Positions 36,433-44,015 of a DNA stretch of 64,000 bases are shown in pieces. Source of the stretch: CAZHCA01 sp964530825 (lineage in GTDB: Bacteria; Bacteroidota; Bacteroidia; Chitinophagales; Saprospiraceae); NCBI GenBank assembly GCA_964530825.1, contig CAZHCA010000019.1, forward strand, positions 1-64,000. The letters are read 5' to 3'. Position numbers and translations under genes: made by a program. The notes below the pieces were generated by a model. It had not been told where the DNA came from, did not search any database, and worked only from the letters and a program-made list of their open reading frames with translations. Position 1 is the stretch's first letter. Each line of letters starts with the position of its first letter.

Positions 36433-37047
36433 CTAGCGGTGCCTTTCTTCTAGGACGGCAATAACCTCTTCCAGTCGATAGTCCTTTGCGGCCAGAAGCA
36501 CCAGGTAGTGGTACATTAGGTCGGCGGCTTCATTCAAAAACAGATCCCGGTCGTTATCTTTAGCTTCGATGATGAGTTCTACGGCTTCTTCGCCTACTTT
36601 CTGGGCTACTTTGTTCATACCTTTCCTGAACAGGCTGGTCGTGTAGGATTCTTCTTTGGGATGGTCACGCCGATGGCGGATAACGTTTTCCAGGTGGTGG
36701 AGAAAAAACCCGGCATTGTCTTCCGCAAAACAGGTTTCGGTGCCTCGGTGGCAGGTGGGACCGTCGGGGTGTACGCGCACCAAAAGCGTATCCTTATCGC
36801 AATCGGCTTTAATATCGACGAGGTGCAAATAATTTCCAGAAGTTTCGCCTTTTGTCCAGAGCTCGTTCTTGGAGCGGCTAAAAAAAGTGACCACCTTTTC
36901 CCTCAGGGTTTTCTCTAGTGCTTCACGGTTCATGAAACCGAGCATGAGGACTTGGTGCGTCTGTGCATCCTGGATAACTGCAGGGAGCAACCCCCTTCCT
37001 TTGGCAAAGTCGAGTTGATCGATGGGTAAATCTGGATTCGAAGGCAT
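36433..37047 (-). CDS. hisIE: Phosphoribosyl-AMP cyclohydrolase / phosphoribosyl-ATP pyrophosphatase
   Basis: Bifunctional enzyme for steps 2 and 3 of histidine synthesis. 204 residues: HisI domain first (LMLGFMNREAL, FFSRSKNELWTKGETSGN and the zinc Cys in DCDKDT and CHRGTETCF), then the all-helical HisE domain from about 105 (KVGEEAVELIIEAKD). I use the ATG at 37047; the frame is open to 37107 but that overlaps hisF. Last recognised his gene of the operon, 28 nt after hisF. Confidence 0.96.
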   Translation of the reverse strand: MPSNPDLPIDQLDFAKGRGLLPAVIQDAQTHQVLMLGFMNREALEKTLREKVVTFFSRSKNELWTKGETSGNYLHLVDIKADCDKDTLLVRVHPDGPTCHRGTETCFAEDNAGFFLHHLENVIRHRRDHPKEESYTTSLFRKGMNKVAQKVGEEAVELIIEAKDNDRDLFLNEAADLMYHYLVLLAAKDYRLEEVIAVLEERHR

Positions 37048-37075
37048 AGTGCTTACAGGTTGGTTAACAGAAAGG

Positions 37076-37831
37076 TTAAAAACGCATGGGGATCTTTTGA
37101 TCCACAAGGTACTGTTTGAGGTCGCCGATGACTATTTCCCGAAAGTGAAAAATGCTGGCGGCCAGCCCGGCATCGGCTTTCCCGGTCGTGAAGACATCGC
37201 GAAAATGCTCCATATTGCCGGCTCCTCCGGAGGCGATCACAGGGATGGATAGTAGCTCGGAAATACGGGCGGTAGCTTCCAGTGCAAAACCACCCTTTGT
37301 ACCGTCGTGATCCATGGAGGTGAATAAAATTTCTCCTGCGCCTCTGGATTCGGCTTCTTTTACCCAGTCAAAAAGTCGCACATTGGTGGGGACCCGTCCG
37401 CCGGAGAGGTGGACAATCCACTCGCCATTTAGGTACTTGGCATCTACTGCAACGACGACGAATTGGCTGCCGAATTGCAAGGCCAACTCGTCGATGAGGT
37501 CGGGCCGCCGCACGGCTGCCGAATTGATGCTGATCTTGTCGGCGCCGCTCCCGAGCAGTACGCCCACATCCTCAACGGAACGGATGCCGCCCCCGATGGT
37601 AAAAGGGATTCGTAGCTGCGCAGCGATGTCCTGCGCTAATTGCGATAAAGTCTTGCGTTTTTCGTGGGTAGCTGTAATGTCGAGGAAAACCAACTCGTCG
37701 GCGCCCTGGTCACTGTAAAGCGCCCCTAATTCGACGGGGTCACCTGCATCGCGCAGGTTGACAAAGTTTACCCCTTTTACCGTGCGGCCATCTTTAATAT
37801 CCAGGCAGGGGATAATACGTTTAGCGAGCAT
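37076..37831 (-). CDS. hisF: Imidazole glycerol phosphate synthase, cyclase subunit
   Basis: With HisH converts PRFAR and ammonia from glutamine to imidazole glycerol phosphate and AICAR. 251 residues, TIM barrel, catalytic Asp11 in IIPCLDIKDG and the second Asp in VVVAVDAKYL (about residue 130). The ATG at 37831 gives the family N-terminus (MLAKRIIPCLD); an upstream in-frame start would overlap hisA. Gap to hisA 10 nt. Confidence 0.97.
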   Translation of the reverse strand: MLAKRIIPCLDIKDGRTVKGVNFVNLRDAGDPVELGALYSDQGADELVFLDITATHEKRKTLSQLAQDIAAQLRIPFTIGGGIRSVEDVGVLLGSGADKISINSAAVRRPDLIDELALQFGSQFVVVAVDAKYLNGEWIVHLSGGRVPTNVRLFDWVKEAESRGAGEILFTSMDHDGTKGGFALEATARISELLSIPVIASGGAGNMEHFRDVFTTGKADAGLAASIFHFREIVIGDLKQYLVDQKIPMRF

Positions 37832-37841
37832 TGGCGTAGGC

Positions 37842-38576
37842 TTAATTCTCCAAATGATTGTCCATCCATTTTTGCAATTCTTTGAGCGGAAGTAGTCCTT
37901 CGTACAGGGCTTTTCCAATTATGGCGCCATAGCAGCCTACGGCATGCAGGCGGTTGAGTTCCGATAGGCTACAGATACCGCCCGAAGCAATGAGCCGCAG
38001 GTCGGGCAATTGGGCAGCAATGCGCTCGTAGGTTTCCAGGGCCGTCCCTCCCAACAGACCGTCCTTAGCAACATCGGTGCTAATGGAATAGCGAATGCCT
38101 TGATCAAAGTACCCCTTCAGAAAGGTGTACACGTCTTGGTCGGTCGACTCTGCCCAGCCGCTTACCGCAATCTTGCCTTCTTTAAAATCGGCACCTAAAA
38201 TGATGCGTTCGCTACCGTGGGTTTGTAGCCAATCCAGAAAACGACTGGGTTCCTTGACAGCAACGGTTCCGCCGGTAACTTGGTGAGCACCGCTTTCAAA
38301 CGCTATTCGTAAGTCATCGTCTGATTTGATGCCGCCGCCGAAATCGATTTGTAGCCCAGTACTTGCGGCAATGCTTTCCAGTACCCGGTAGTTGACGATG
38401 TGTTTAGAGCGTGCGCCATCGAGGTCGACCAGGTGCAGACGTTCCATGCCAGCATCCTCGAAAGCTTTCGCGACTTCGAGTGGATCTTCATTATAGACCT
38501 TTTGTCTGTCGTAGTCACCTTGCGTCAAACGTACGCATTTGCCGCCTAGAATATCGATTGCAGGAATGAGATACAT
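37842..38576 (-). CDS. hisA: ProFAR isomerase
   Basis: Isomerises the aminoaldose ProFAR to the aminoketose PRFAR. 244-residue TIM barrel with catalytic Asp8 in MYLIPAIDILGG and the second Asp in SISTDVAKDG (about residue 126). I chose the ATG at 38576, which gives the conserved N-terminus; the frame is open to 38687 inside hisH. Gap to hisH 13 nt. Confidence 0.97.
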   Translation of the reverse strand: MYLIPAIDILGGKCVRLTQGDYDRQKVYNEDPLEVAKAFEDAGMERLHLVDLDGARSKHIVNYRVLESIAASTGLQIDFGGGIKSDDDLRIAFESGAHQVTGGTVAVKEPSRFLDWLQTHGSERIILGADFKEGKIAVSGWAESTDQDVYTFLKGYFDQGIRYSISTDVAKDGLLGGTALETYERIAAQLPDLRLIASGGICSLSELNRLHAVGCYGAIIGKALYEGLLPLKELQKWMDNHLEN

Positions 38577-38589
38577 GCGGGGTTGATTT

Positions 38590-39174
38590 CTATTCGAATA
38601 AAAAATTTCGCAGGATCCGCTCGCCCACAAAGCCCGACTTTTCGGGGTGAAATTGGGTAGCGATAAAGTTATCCTTGCGAATGGCACTACTGAAGGGCAC
38701 CGTATAATCTGTCGTAGCGATGGTGAAGGGCCCCTGCTCTACGTAGTAACTATGCACAAAGTAAACGTGCTGGCCTTCCAAGTCGTTGGGAAAAACATCT
38801 GCAGCTAGCTGGTTGATCGTATTCCAGCCGATGTGCGGCACTTTTTCGCCTTGCTTTGGGCGGAAGCGCAGGACCTGCTGAGGAATGATTCCCAGACATT
38901 CGGTATCATTTTCCTCGGAATGGGTGCACAACAACTGCATTCCCAAACAGATTCCCAAAACGGGTTGTTCGAGCTCGCGAATAAGGGCATCCAGCCCTTC
39001 CTGACGCAGGTAAGCCATGGTTGTACTGGCTTCTCCGACACCCGGGAATATGACTTTTTCGGCCGACCGGATTTGCCGGTGATCATTGGTCAGTTTGGCC
39101 TTTACTCCGAGCCGGTCGAGGGCAAAAAGGACCGAGCGTACATTCCCGGCATTGTAATCGATTACAGCAATCAT
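38590..39174 (-). CDS. hisH: Imidazole glycerol phosphate synthase, glutaminase subunit
   Basis: Class I glutamine amidotransferase that feeds ammonia to HisF. 194 residues; catalytic Cys76 in LGICLGMQLL, His/Glu in FHPEKSG near the C-terminus, and the oxyanion-region PGVGEAS. Length is normal. Gap to hisB 11 nt. Confidence 0.97.
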   Translation of the reverse strand: MIAVIDYNAGNVRSVLFALDRLGVKAKLTNDHRQIRSAEKVIFPGVGEASTTMAYLRQEGLDALIRELEQPVLGICLGMQLLCTHSEENDTECLGIIPQQVLRFRPKQGEKVPHIGWNTINQLAADVFPNDLEGQHVYFVHSYYVEQGPFTIATTDYTVPFSSAIRKDNFIATQFHPEKSGFVGERILRNFLFE

Positions 39175-39185
39175 GAATGGTTTTT

Positions 39186-40325
39186 TTACCCTAAGAAGCC
39201 CTTAGTAGTAGGTAGTTCTTCCCGTTCGGGATCGCGTTGAATGGCCATCTTTACCGCACGGGCGAAAGCCTTAAAAACGGCTTCCACCTGGTGGTGGTCA
39301 TTTTCTCCCTGCACACGGATATGAATATTAGCCCGCGCGTGGTCAGAGAAAGATTTGAAGAAATGGTAAGCCATCTCCGTTGGGAAATCGCCGATTTTTT
39401 CCCGTTTAAGCCGGGCATCCCACACCAGGCAAGGGCGCCCGCCAAAATCGACTGCAGCCTGTGCCAGGCTTTCGTCCATTGGTAGCAGGAAAAAGCCATA
39501 GCGCTCGATGCCTCTTTTGTCGCCCAGGGCGCGGCCGAAGGCCTCGCCAAGAGCGATAGCGGTATCTTCAATGGTATGGTGCTCATCGATATGGAGGTCG
39601 CCGGCTGCCCGAATCTCGAGGTCGATACCGGCATGTTTGGCCAATTGGTCCAGCATATGATCGAAAAAACCGATGCCGGTTTGGTGGCTGTACGCCCCTG
39701 ATCCATCCAGATTGAGCTGGACGGTAATCGCGGTTTCGCGGGTGCGACGTTCGACCGAGGCGGCACGGCTGCCGTTCCGGAGAAAACGGTAGATGGATTC
39801 CCAGCTCTGCGTACGCAGCGCGATGGTGGATTGCAGATCGCTTTCTCCATCGGCCAGCTCGTCGGCGCCCAATTGGGGGTCGGTATGGAGCCAAATGCCC
39901 TGGGCACCTAAGTTTTTTGCCAGTCCCATATCCGTAATCCGGTCGCCAATCACGTAAGAGTTGGCCAGGTCGTAAGGGCCCTCGAGATAGTGGGTGAGCA
40001 ATCCGGTATTTGGCTTTCTCGTCGGCGCGTTTTCGTGCTTAAAAGTACGGTCGATGAGCACCTCCCTGAAGACAATACCCTGGCTTTTGAAAGCGTTCAT
40101 GATTGCACTGTGTGCCCGTTGGAAGTTTTCTTCGGGAAACATTGACGTACCTAATCCATCCTGATTGGTGACCATGACTAGTTCGTAGTCCATCTCCTGC
40201 ACAATGCGAGAAAGGTAGCGGAACACATCCGGATAATAATTGATTTTCTCTACGGCATCAACCTGATAATCATCCGGTTCGAGAACCAGCGTGCCGTCGC
40301 GATCTAAGAACAGTATTTTCTGCAT
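39186..40325 (-). CDS. hisB: Histidinol phosphatase / imidazoleglycerol-phosphate dehydratase
   Basis: Bifunctional enzyme for steps 6 and 8. 379 residues: N-terminal HAD phosphatase with DRDGTL (Asp8, Asp10) and GDRITDMGLAKN, then the dehydratase from about 190 with DEHHTIEDTAIALGEA and DHHQVEAVFKAFARA, the metal-binding His clusters. The fused form is as in E. coli. Gap to hisC 5 nt. Confidence 0.97.
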   Translation of the reverse strand: MQKILFLDRDGTLVLEPDDYQVDAVEKINYYPDVFRYLSRIVQEMDYELVMVTNQDGLGTSMFPEENFQRAHSAIMNAFKSQGIVFREVLIDRTFKHENAPTRKPNTGLLTHYLEGPYDLANSYVIGDRITDMGLAKNLGAQGIWLHTDPQLGADELADGESDLQSTIALRTQSWESIYRFLRNGSRAASVERRTRETAITVQLNLDGSGAYSHQTGIGFFDHMLDQLAKHAGIDLEIRAAGDLHIDEHHTIEDTAIALGEAFGRALGDKRGIERYGFFLLPMDESLAQAAVDFGGRPCLVWDARLKREKIGDFPTEMAYHFFKSFSDHARANIHIRVQGENDHHQVEAVFKAFARAVKMAIQRDPEREELPTTKGFLG

Positions 40326-40330
40326 GGTGA

Positions 40331-41386
40331 TTAATCCTGTTGAGCTACAATAGTATTTTGAAATTGTTGTAACGCTTCCAGGAGGCGGTCATTTTCTCCT
40401 GGCCGGCCCACCGTGAAGCGCAGACTACCTTCGCATCCTGGAGCTTGCGACCGGTTGCGGACAATTATTCTGCGTTCCACCAAAAAGCGGTAGAGTTGGT
40501 CTGGTGCCTCGACGCGTGTCAGTAAAAAATTTGCGGATGAGGGGAGGACTTCCCGCACAAAAGAAAATTTGGGCAACTGGTCTTCCAAGCGCGCGCGCTC
40601 CTGGAGTACCTTTTGGCACTCGTTCTTCATTCGATTGGGATCTGCTAATGCTTTGAGGGCGGCCTGCTGGGTGAGGGTATTGAGGTTGTAGGGCGGCTTG
40701 ACCCGGTTTAGCAAATCGATGATCTCGGGGTTGGCGTAGGCCATACCTAGCCGGATACCGGCTAACCCCCAAGCCTTTGAAAAGGTCTGCATGACCACCA
40801 GGCGGGGGTAGTGCTCAAGCCATCGGATAAAACTTGCCCGTTCGGTGAAGTCGATATACGCCTCGTCGATAATAACGATACCTTGGAATTGGTCTAGCAG
40901 GCTACGAACGGCCGCTACCTCCATTTCATTCCCAGTCGGATTGTTGGGGCTGCACAAGAAGAGGAGTTTGGCCGAAGGACGGGCGGCCTCCAGGATGCTG
41001 GCAATATCGGGCTGGAACCGGGCTGTCAGGGGAGTTTTCAGCACTCCAACATCGGCAATATCGGCCGATACGTGGTACATGCCGTAAGTTGGCGGGTTAA
41101 TGATGATTTGGTCCTTCCCCGGCTCACAGAAAATGCGAATCAATAAGTCGATAGCTTCGTCGCTACCATTGCCCAGGAATAACTGTTCGGGCTGGACGCC
41201 CTTGTACTCAGCGATTTTTCCTTTCAACCGTTGCTGGAGCGGGTCCGGGTAGCGGTTGAGTCCCGATTCAAATGGGTTTTCATTGGCATCGAGAAAAACC
41301 TCGGCTGCTCCCTTGAATTCGGATCGAGCGGAAGAATAGGGCTTTAAATTTCTAATATTTGGACGGACTAAGTGTTGGATGCTCAT
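40331..41386 (-). CDS. hisC: Histidinol-phosphate aminotransferase
   Basis: PLP enzyme that makes histidinol phosphate from imidazole acetol phosphate and glutamate. 351 residues, class II aminotransferase fold; PLP lysine in QTFSKAWGLAGIRLGMAY (Lys near 205), LCSPNNPTGN before it and RTRN-type Arg in IIVRNRSQ at the end. Gap to hisD 8 nt. Confidence 0.97.
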   Translation of the reverse strand: MSIQHLVRPNIRNLKPYSSARSEFKGAAEVFLDANENPFESGLNRYPDPLQQRLKGKIAEYKGVQPEQLFLGNGSDEAIDLLIRIFCEPGKDQIIINPPTYGMYHVSADIADVGVLKTPLTARFQPDIASILEAARPSAKLLFLCSPNNPTGNEMEVAAVRSLLDQFQGIVIIDEAYIDFTERASFIRWLEHYPRLVVMQTFSKAWGLAGIRLGMAYANPEIIDLLNRVKPPYNLNTLTQQAALKALADPNRMKNECQKVLQERARLEDQLPKFSFVREVLPSSANFLLTRVEAPDQLYRFLVERRIIVRNRSQAPGCEGSLRFTVGRPGENDRLLEALQQFQNTIVAQQD

Positions 41387-41394
41387 GGGGCGAA

Positions 41395-42681
41395 TTAATC
41401 TTTTAACGACTCCAGGCGAATCCGTACTGCATTACGGTGGGCCTGAAGCGCTTCGGTTTCGGCCATTAGTTCCACGGTGGGACCCAGGCGGCGCAAGCCG
41501 TCGGCGGTTAGTTCCTGGTAGGTAATTTTGCGCACAAAGCTCTCCAGGGATACGCCGCTGTAGGCCCGTGCATATCCGTTGGTCGGCAAGGTATGGTTAG
41601 TACCTGAGGCGTAATCGCCAACCGATTCCGGAGTGTAGGGGCCAATAAATACCGATCCGGCATTAACGATAGCGCGCGCAAAATCGTTGGCTTCGCTCAA
41701 CGAGAGGATGAGGTGTTCGGGTGCATAGGCGTTGATTACGTCAGCCGCGCGTTGTCGGTCCGAAACGATGACCGCCACACTGTTCTCCAATGCCTTGCGT
41801 GCGATAGCTGCCCTGGGCAAGTCGGCAAGCTGCTGCTCTATGGCTTGTTGAACGAGGCGAACGGTATCTTCCTGGAAAGCAACCAATACGACTTGGCTAT
41901 CGATACCATGCTCAGCCTGGCTGAGCAAATCGGCAGCGACGAAAGCCGGATTGGAAGTTTTGTCGGCACAAACCAGTACCTCCGAAGGTCCGGCGGGCAT
42001 ATCGATGGCGGTACCTTGCTGGCTGACGAGCTGTTTGGCCGCCGTCACGTATTGATTGCCGGGCCCAAAAATCTTATAAACCTGGGGTACGGTCTCGGTA
42101 CCGTAGGCCATAGCGCCGATGGCTTGGACGCCCCCTGCCTTGATAATCGTAGAAATCCCGATGAGATCCGCCGTATAGAGAATAGCCGGGTGTAAGCGAC
42201 CCGAGTCACCGGGCGGCGAGCACAAAACAATTTGCCGGCACCCAGCTATTTTTGCCGGCACCCCTAGCATAAGGACGGAAGAAAAGAGCGGCGCCGTGCC
42301 ACCGGGCACGTAGAGCCCCACCTTTTCGATGGCCACATTTTTACGCCAGCAGCAGACGCCAGGCATGGTCTCGATAGGCCTTTCGATATGGTTTTGTTGA
42401 GCGTGAAAGCGCTCGATATTGGTCCTAGCTTGCTGAATAGCTGCTTTTAGATCGGTCGATAGATGGCCTTCGGCCTCCCGTACCTCGGCTTCGGTTACTT
42501 GTAAATGTTCGATATCGACCTGGTCGAACTGGCGAGTATAGTGGCGTAAAGCTTCATCGCCTTCGCGTTGGATGTCCTGTAAGATTTTCCCAACCCGATC
42601 GAAAAGCGGAAGGAGGTCGAAGGTTGGGCGGGCCAATATTTGGGGCCAATCCGAAGGTGAAGGTTGTACATACACTTTCAT
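41395..42681 (-). CDS. hisD: Histidinol dehydrogenase
   Basis: Zinc enzyme that oxidises histidinol to histidine in two NAD-dependent steps. 428 residues with the family signatures VPGGTAPLFSSVLMLGVPA, DMPAGPSEVLV, LLSQAEHGIDSQ (zinc/catalytic His) and GTNHTLPTNGYARAYSG. Length is normal. It is separated from hisG by 54 nt containing a hairpin, the widest gap within the his genes. Confidence 0.97.
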   Translation of the reverse strand: MKVYVQPSPSDWPQILARPTFDLLPLFDRVGKILQDIQREGDEALRHYTRQFDQVDIEHLQVTEAEVREAEGHLSTDLKAAIQQARTNIERFHAQQNHIERPIETMPGVCCWRKNVAIEKVGLYVPGGTAPLFSSVLMLGVPAKIAGCRQIVLCSPPGDSGRLHPAILYTADLIGISTIIKAGGVQAIGAMAYGTETVPQVYKIFGPGNQYVTAAKQLVSQQGTAIDMPAGPSEVLVCADKTSNPAFVAADLLSQAEHGIDSQVVLVAFQEDTVRLVQQAIEQQLADLPRAAIARKALENSVAVIVSDRQRAADVINAYAPEHLILSLSEANDFARAIVNAGSVFIGPYTPESVGDYASGTNHTLPTNGYARAYSGVSLESFVRKITYQELTADGLRRLGPTVELMAETEALQAHRNAVRIRLESLKD

Positions 42682-42712
42682 AGCGCGATCAGTTTGTATT
42701 CTAGATGAAAGC

Positions 42713-42731
42713 CCGGGAGCGCCTCTCGGGT
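42713..42731 (-). other. Intercistronic hairpin between hisG and hisD
   Basis: CCCGGGAG (42713-42720) and CTCTCGGG (42724-42731) form an 8-bp stem with one G-T wobble and a 3-nt loop. No T tract follows on the minus strand, so it is more likely an RNA-processing or stability element than a terminator. Confidence 0.5.
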
Positions 42732-42735
42732 TTGG

Positions 42736-43596
42736 CTACACAATCATTTTTTCAATAGGGATAACCAGAATGCCCTGGGCGCCTTGTGCTTTGAGCGCAT
42801 CGATAATTTCCCAGAAACGATCTTCGGTAATCACCGTGTGAATAGAGCTCCAACCCGAAGAGGCCAGCGGCATAACGGTCGGACTTTTCATGCCCGGCAG
42901 GATGTTGATGATCTCATTAATGTTTTCGTTGGGAGCGTTCAACAGCAGGTATTTGTTGTTGCCTGCCGCCAAAACCGATTTCAGGCGGAAGACCAATTGG
43001 TCGAGGAGCGGCTGCAGTTCAGGATTTAACTGCTGGTTGGCAACGAGCCAGGCTTCTGATTTAAGTATGACTTCCCTTTCCTCCAGACCGTTCTTGAAAA
43101 GCGTATTACCGGTACTTACCAGGTCGCAGATGGCATCGGCCAGGCCGATATTAGGAGCAATTTCAACCGAGCCGGAGATTTCATGAATGCCCGCATCGAT
43201 TCGTTTTTCTTGTAAAAACTTACGCAAGGTATTGGGATAAGAAGTGGCGATCTTTTTGTCCTGTAATCCTTCCAGACCGGAATAAGCAGTGTTTTTAGGT
43301 AGCGCAATCGACAAGCGGCATTTGGAAAATCCGAGCGGCAGGACCATTTCGAGGGGTAAACCCTTTTCGATAACCGTATTTTCTCCCAGAATCGCAATGT
43401 CGGCTACGCCATCGTAGACGTACCGCGGTATGTCCGAGTTGCGTAGGTAGTAAACCTCCAGCGGGAAATTACTGGAATGCACCTTGAGTTGGTCTTTACC
43501 ATTGTCAACGCGAATACCGCATTCTTTCAGGAGCGCCAGAGAGCCGTCAAGAAGTCGGCCCGATTTCTGCACGGCGATTTTGAGTAGTTTTTGCAT
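42736..43596 (-). CDS. hisG: ATP phosphoribosyltransferase, long form
   Basis: First and committed step of histidine synthesis: ATP + PRPP to phosphoribosyl-ATP; feedback-inhibited by histidine in the long form. 286 residues: two periplasmic-binding-protein-like lobes with the PRPP site EISGSVEIAPNIGLADAI (quoted in two parts EISGSVEIAPN and IGLADAI) and a C-terminal ACT-like regulatory domain (about 210-286, PTVMPLASSGWSSIHTVI), so no HisZ is needed. First enzyme gene after the attenuator; its ATG is 26 nt past the terminator T tract. Confidence 0.97.
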   Translation of the reverse strand: MQKLLKIAVQKSGRLLDGSLALLKECGIRVDNGKDQLKVHSSNFPLEVYYLRNSDIPRYVYDGVADIAILGENTVIEKGLPLEMVLPLGFSKCRLSIALPKNTAYSGLEGLQDKKIATSYPNTLRKFLQEKRIDAGIHEISGSVEIAPNIGLADAICDLVSTGNTLFKNGLEEREVILKSEAWLVANQQLNPELQPLLDQLVFRLKSVLAAGNNKYLLLNAPNENINEIINILPGMKSPTVMPLASSGWSSIHTVITEDRFWEIIDALKAQGAQGILVIPIEKMIV

Positions 43597-43621
43597 GGAT
43601 TAGCGGGTGTAGCGGTTAGGC

Positions 43622-43658
43622 AAAAAAAAAGAGGCCTACCGGTAAATGGTAAACCTCT
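43622..43658 (-). terminator. Attenuator terminator of the his operon
   Basis: On the minus strand AGAGGTTTACC pairs with GGTAGGCCTCT (43658-43648 with 43640-43630) including two G-T wobbles, 7-nt loop, then nine T residues. It stops transcription after the leader peptide unless an alternative structure forms. GGTAAG just before (the end of hisL) can pair with TTTACC of this stem, a possible antiterminator. Confidence 0.9.
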
Positions 43659-43684
43659 CTTTGGGTTGTGCACACGATCACCAC

Positions 43685-43738
43685 TTACCTTCTAGATAAC
43701 AGATTGCAATGGTGATGATGTGTGGCGGTAAACAACAT
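43685..43738 (-). CDS. hisL: Histidine operon leader peptide
   Basis: A 17-codon frame encoding MLFTATHHHHCNLLSRR with four consecutive His codons, ending 27 nt before the attenuator stem. The His-codon DNA (CACACATCATCACCA) is nearly complementary to GTGGTGATCGTGTG right after the stop, the classical 1:2 pairing of translational attenuators. If charged tRNA-His is scarce the ribosome stalls on the His codons and the terminator is not formed. Start ATG at 43738 lies 13 nt after the CCA of tRNA-Phe. Read directly from the bases. His leaders are known in many bacteria; this arrangement is inference for function. Confidence 0.93.
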   Translation of the reverse strand: MLFTATHHHHCNLLSRR

Positions 43739-43751
43739 ATGATTTTTTTGA

Positions 43752-43827
43752 TGGTGGTGTGGGGCGGGATCGAACCGCCGACACCAGGATTTTCAGTCCT
43801 GTGCTCTACCAACTGAGCTACCGCACC
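43752..43827 (-). tRNA. tRNA-Phe (GAA)
   Basis: A full cloverleaf on the minus strand: acceptor GGTGCGG/CCACACC, D-arm GCTC/GAGC with AGTTGGTA loop, anticodon arm CAGGA/TCCTG with loop CTGAAAA (anticodon GAA, Phe), variable loop GTGTC, T-arm GGCGG/CCGCC with TTCGATC loop, discriminator A and encoded CCA. The acceptor stem has one C-A mismatch at position 5:68. 73 nt plus CCA. A consensus promoter precedes it and hisL follows 13 nt later. Confidence 0.95.
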
Positions 43828-43855
43828 GGATCTACCCATTTCTCTACGGGCGGGA

Positions 43856-43886
43856 CAAAGATAATGCTTGGCCCGAAATTAGGCAA
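43856..43886 (-). promoter_or_regulatory. Consensus promoter of the tRNA-Phe/his transcription unit
   Basis: On the minus strand TTG (43886-43884), 20-nt spacer, TATCTTTG (43863-43856), a perfect match to the Bacteroidota promoter model. Start would be about 43848, some 20 nt before the tRNA 5' end. The same element pair with the same 20-nt spacing precedes rpmH. Confidence 0.82.
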
Positions 43887-44015
43887 GCCCCTTCTGTAGA
43901 AAGTTGGGTATGGGACAGAACAGAAGCCTTCCCGTGCAAGTTCCAAAATTGGTAAAAGGCTATGGATAGCAATAGTATCAGACTTTAGCTAACTTAGCTG
44001 ACACAACCACAAGAT

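Noticed and set aside
36417..36450. ACCGCTAGCGGT palindrome at the hisIE stop
   Set aside because: Twelve-base self-complementary sequence without loop or T tract; not a terminator, and partly coding.
43739..43751. Separate his promoter between tRNA-Phe and hisL
   Set aside because: The 13 bases are A-rich and lack a TAnnTTTG box or room for a promoter; any promoter would have to lie inside the tRNA gene.
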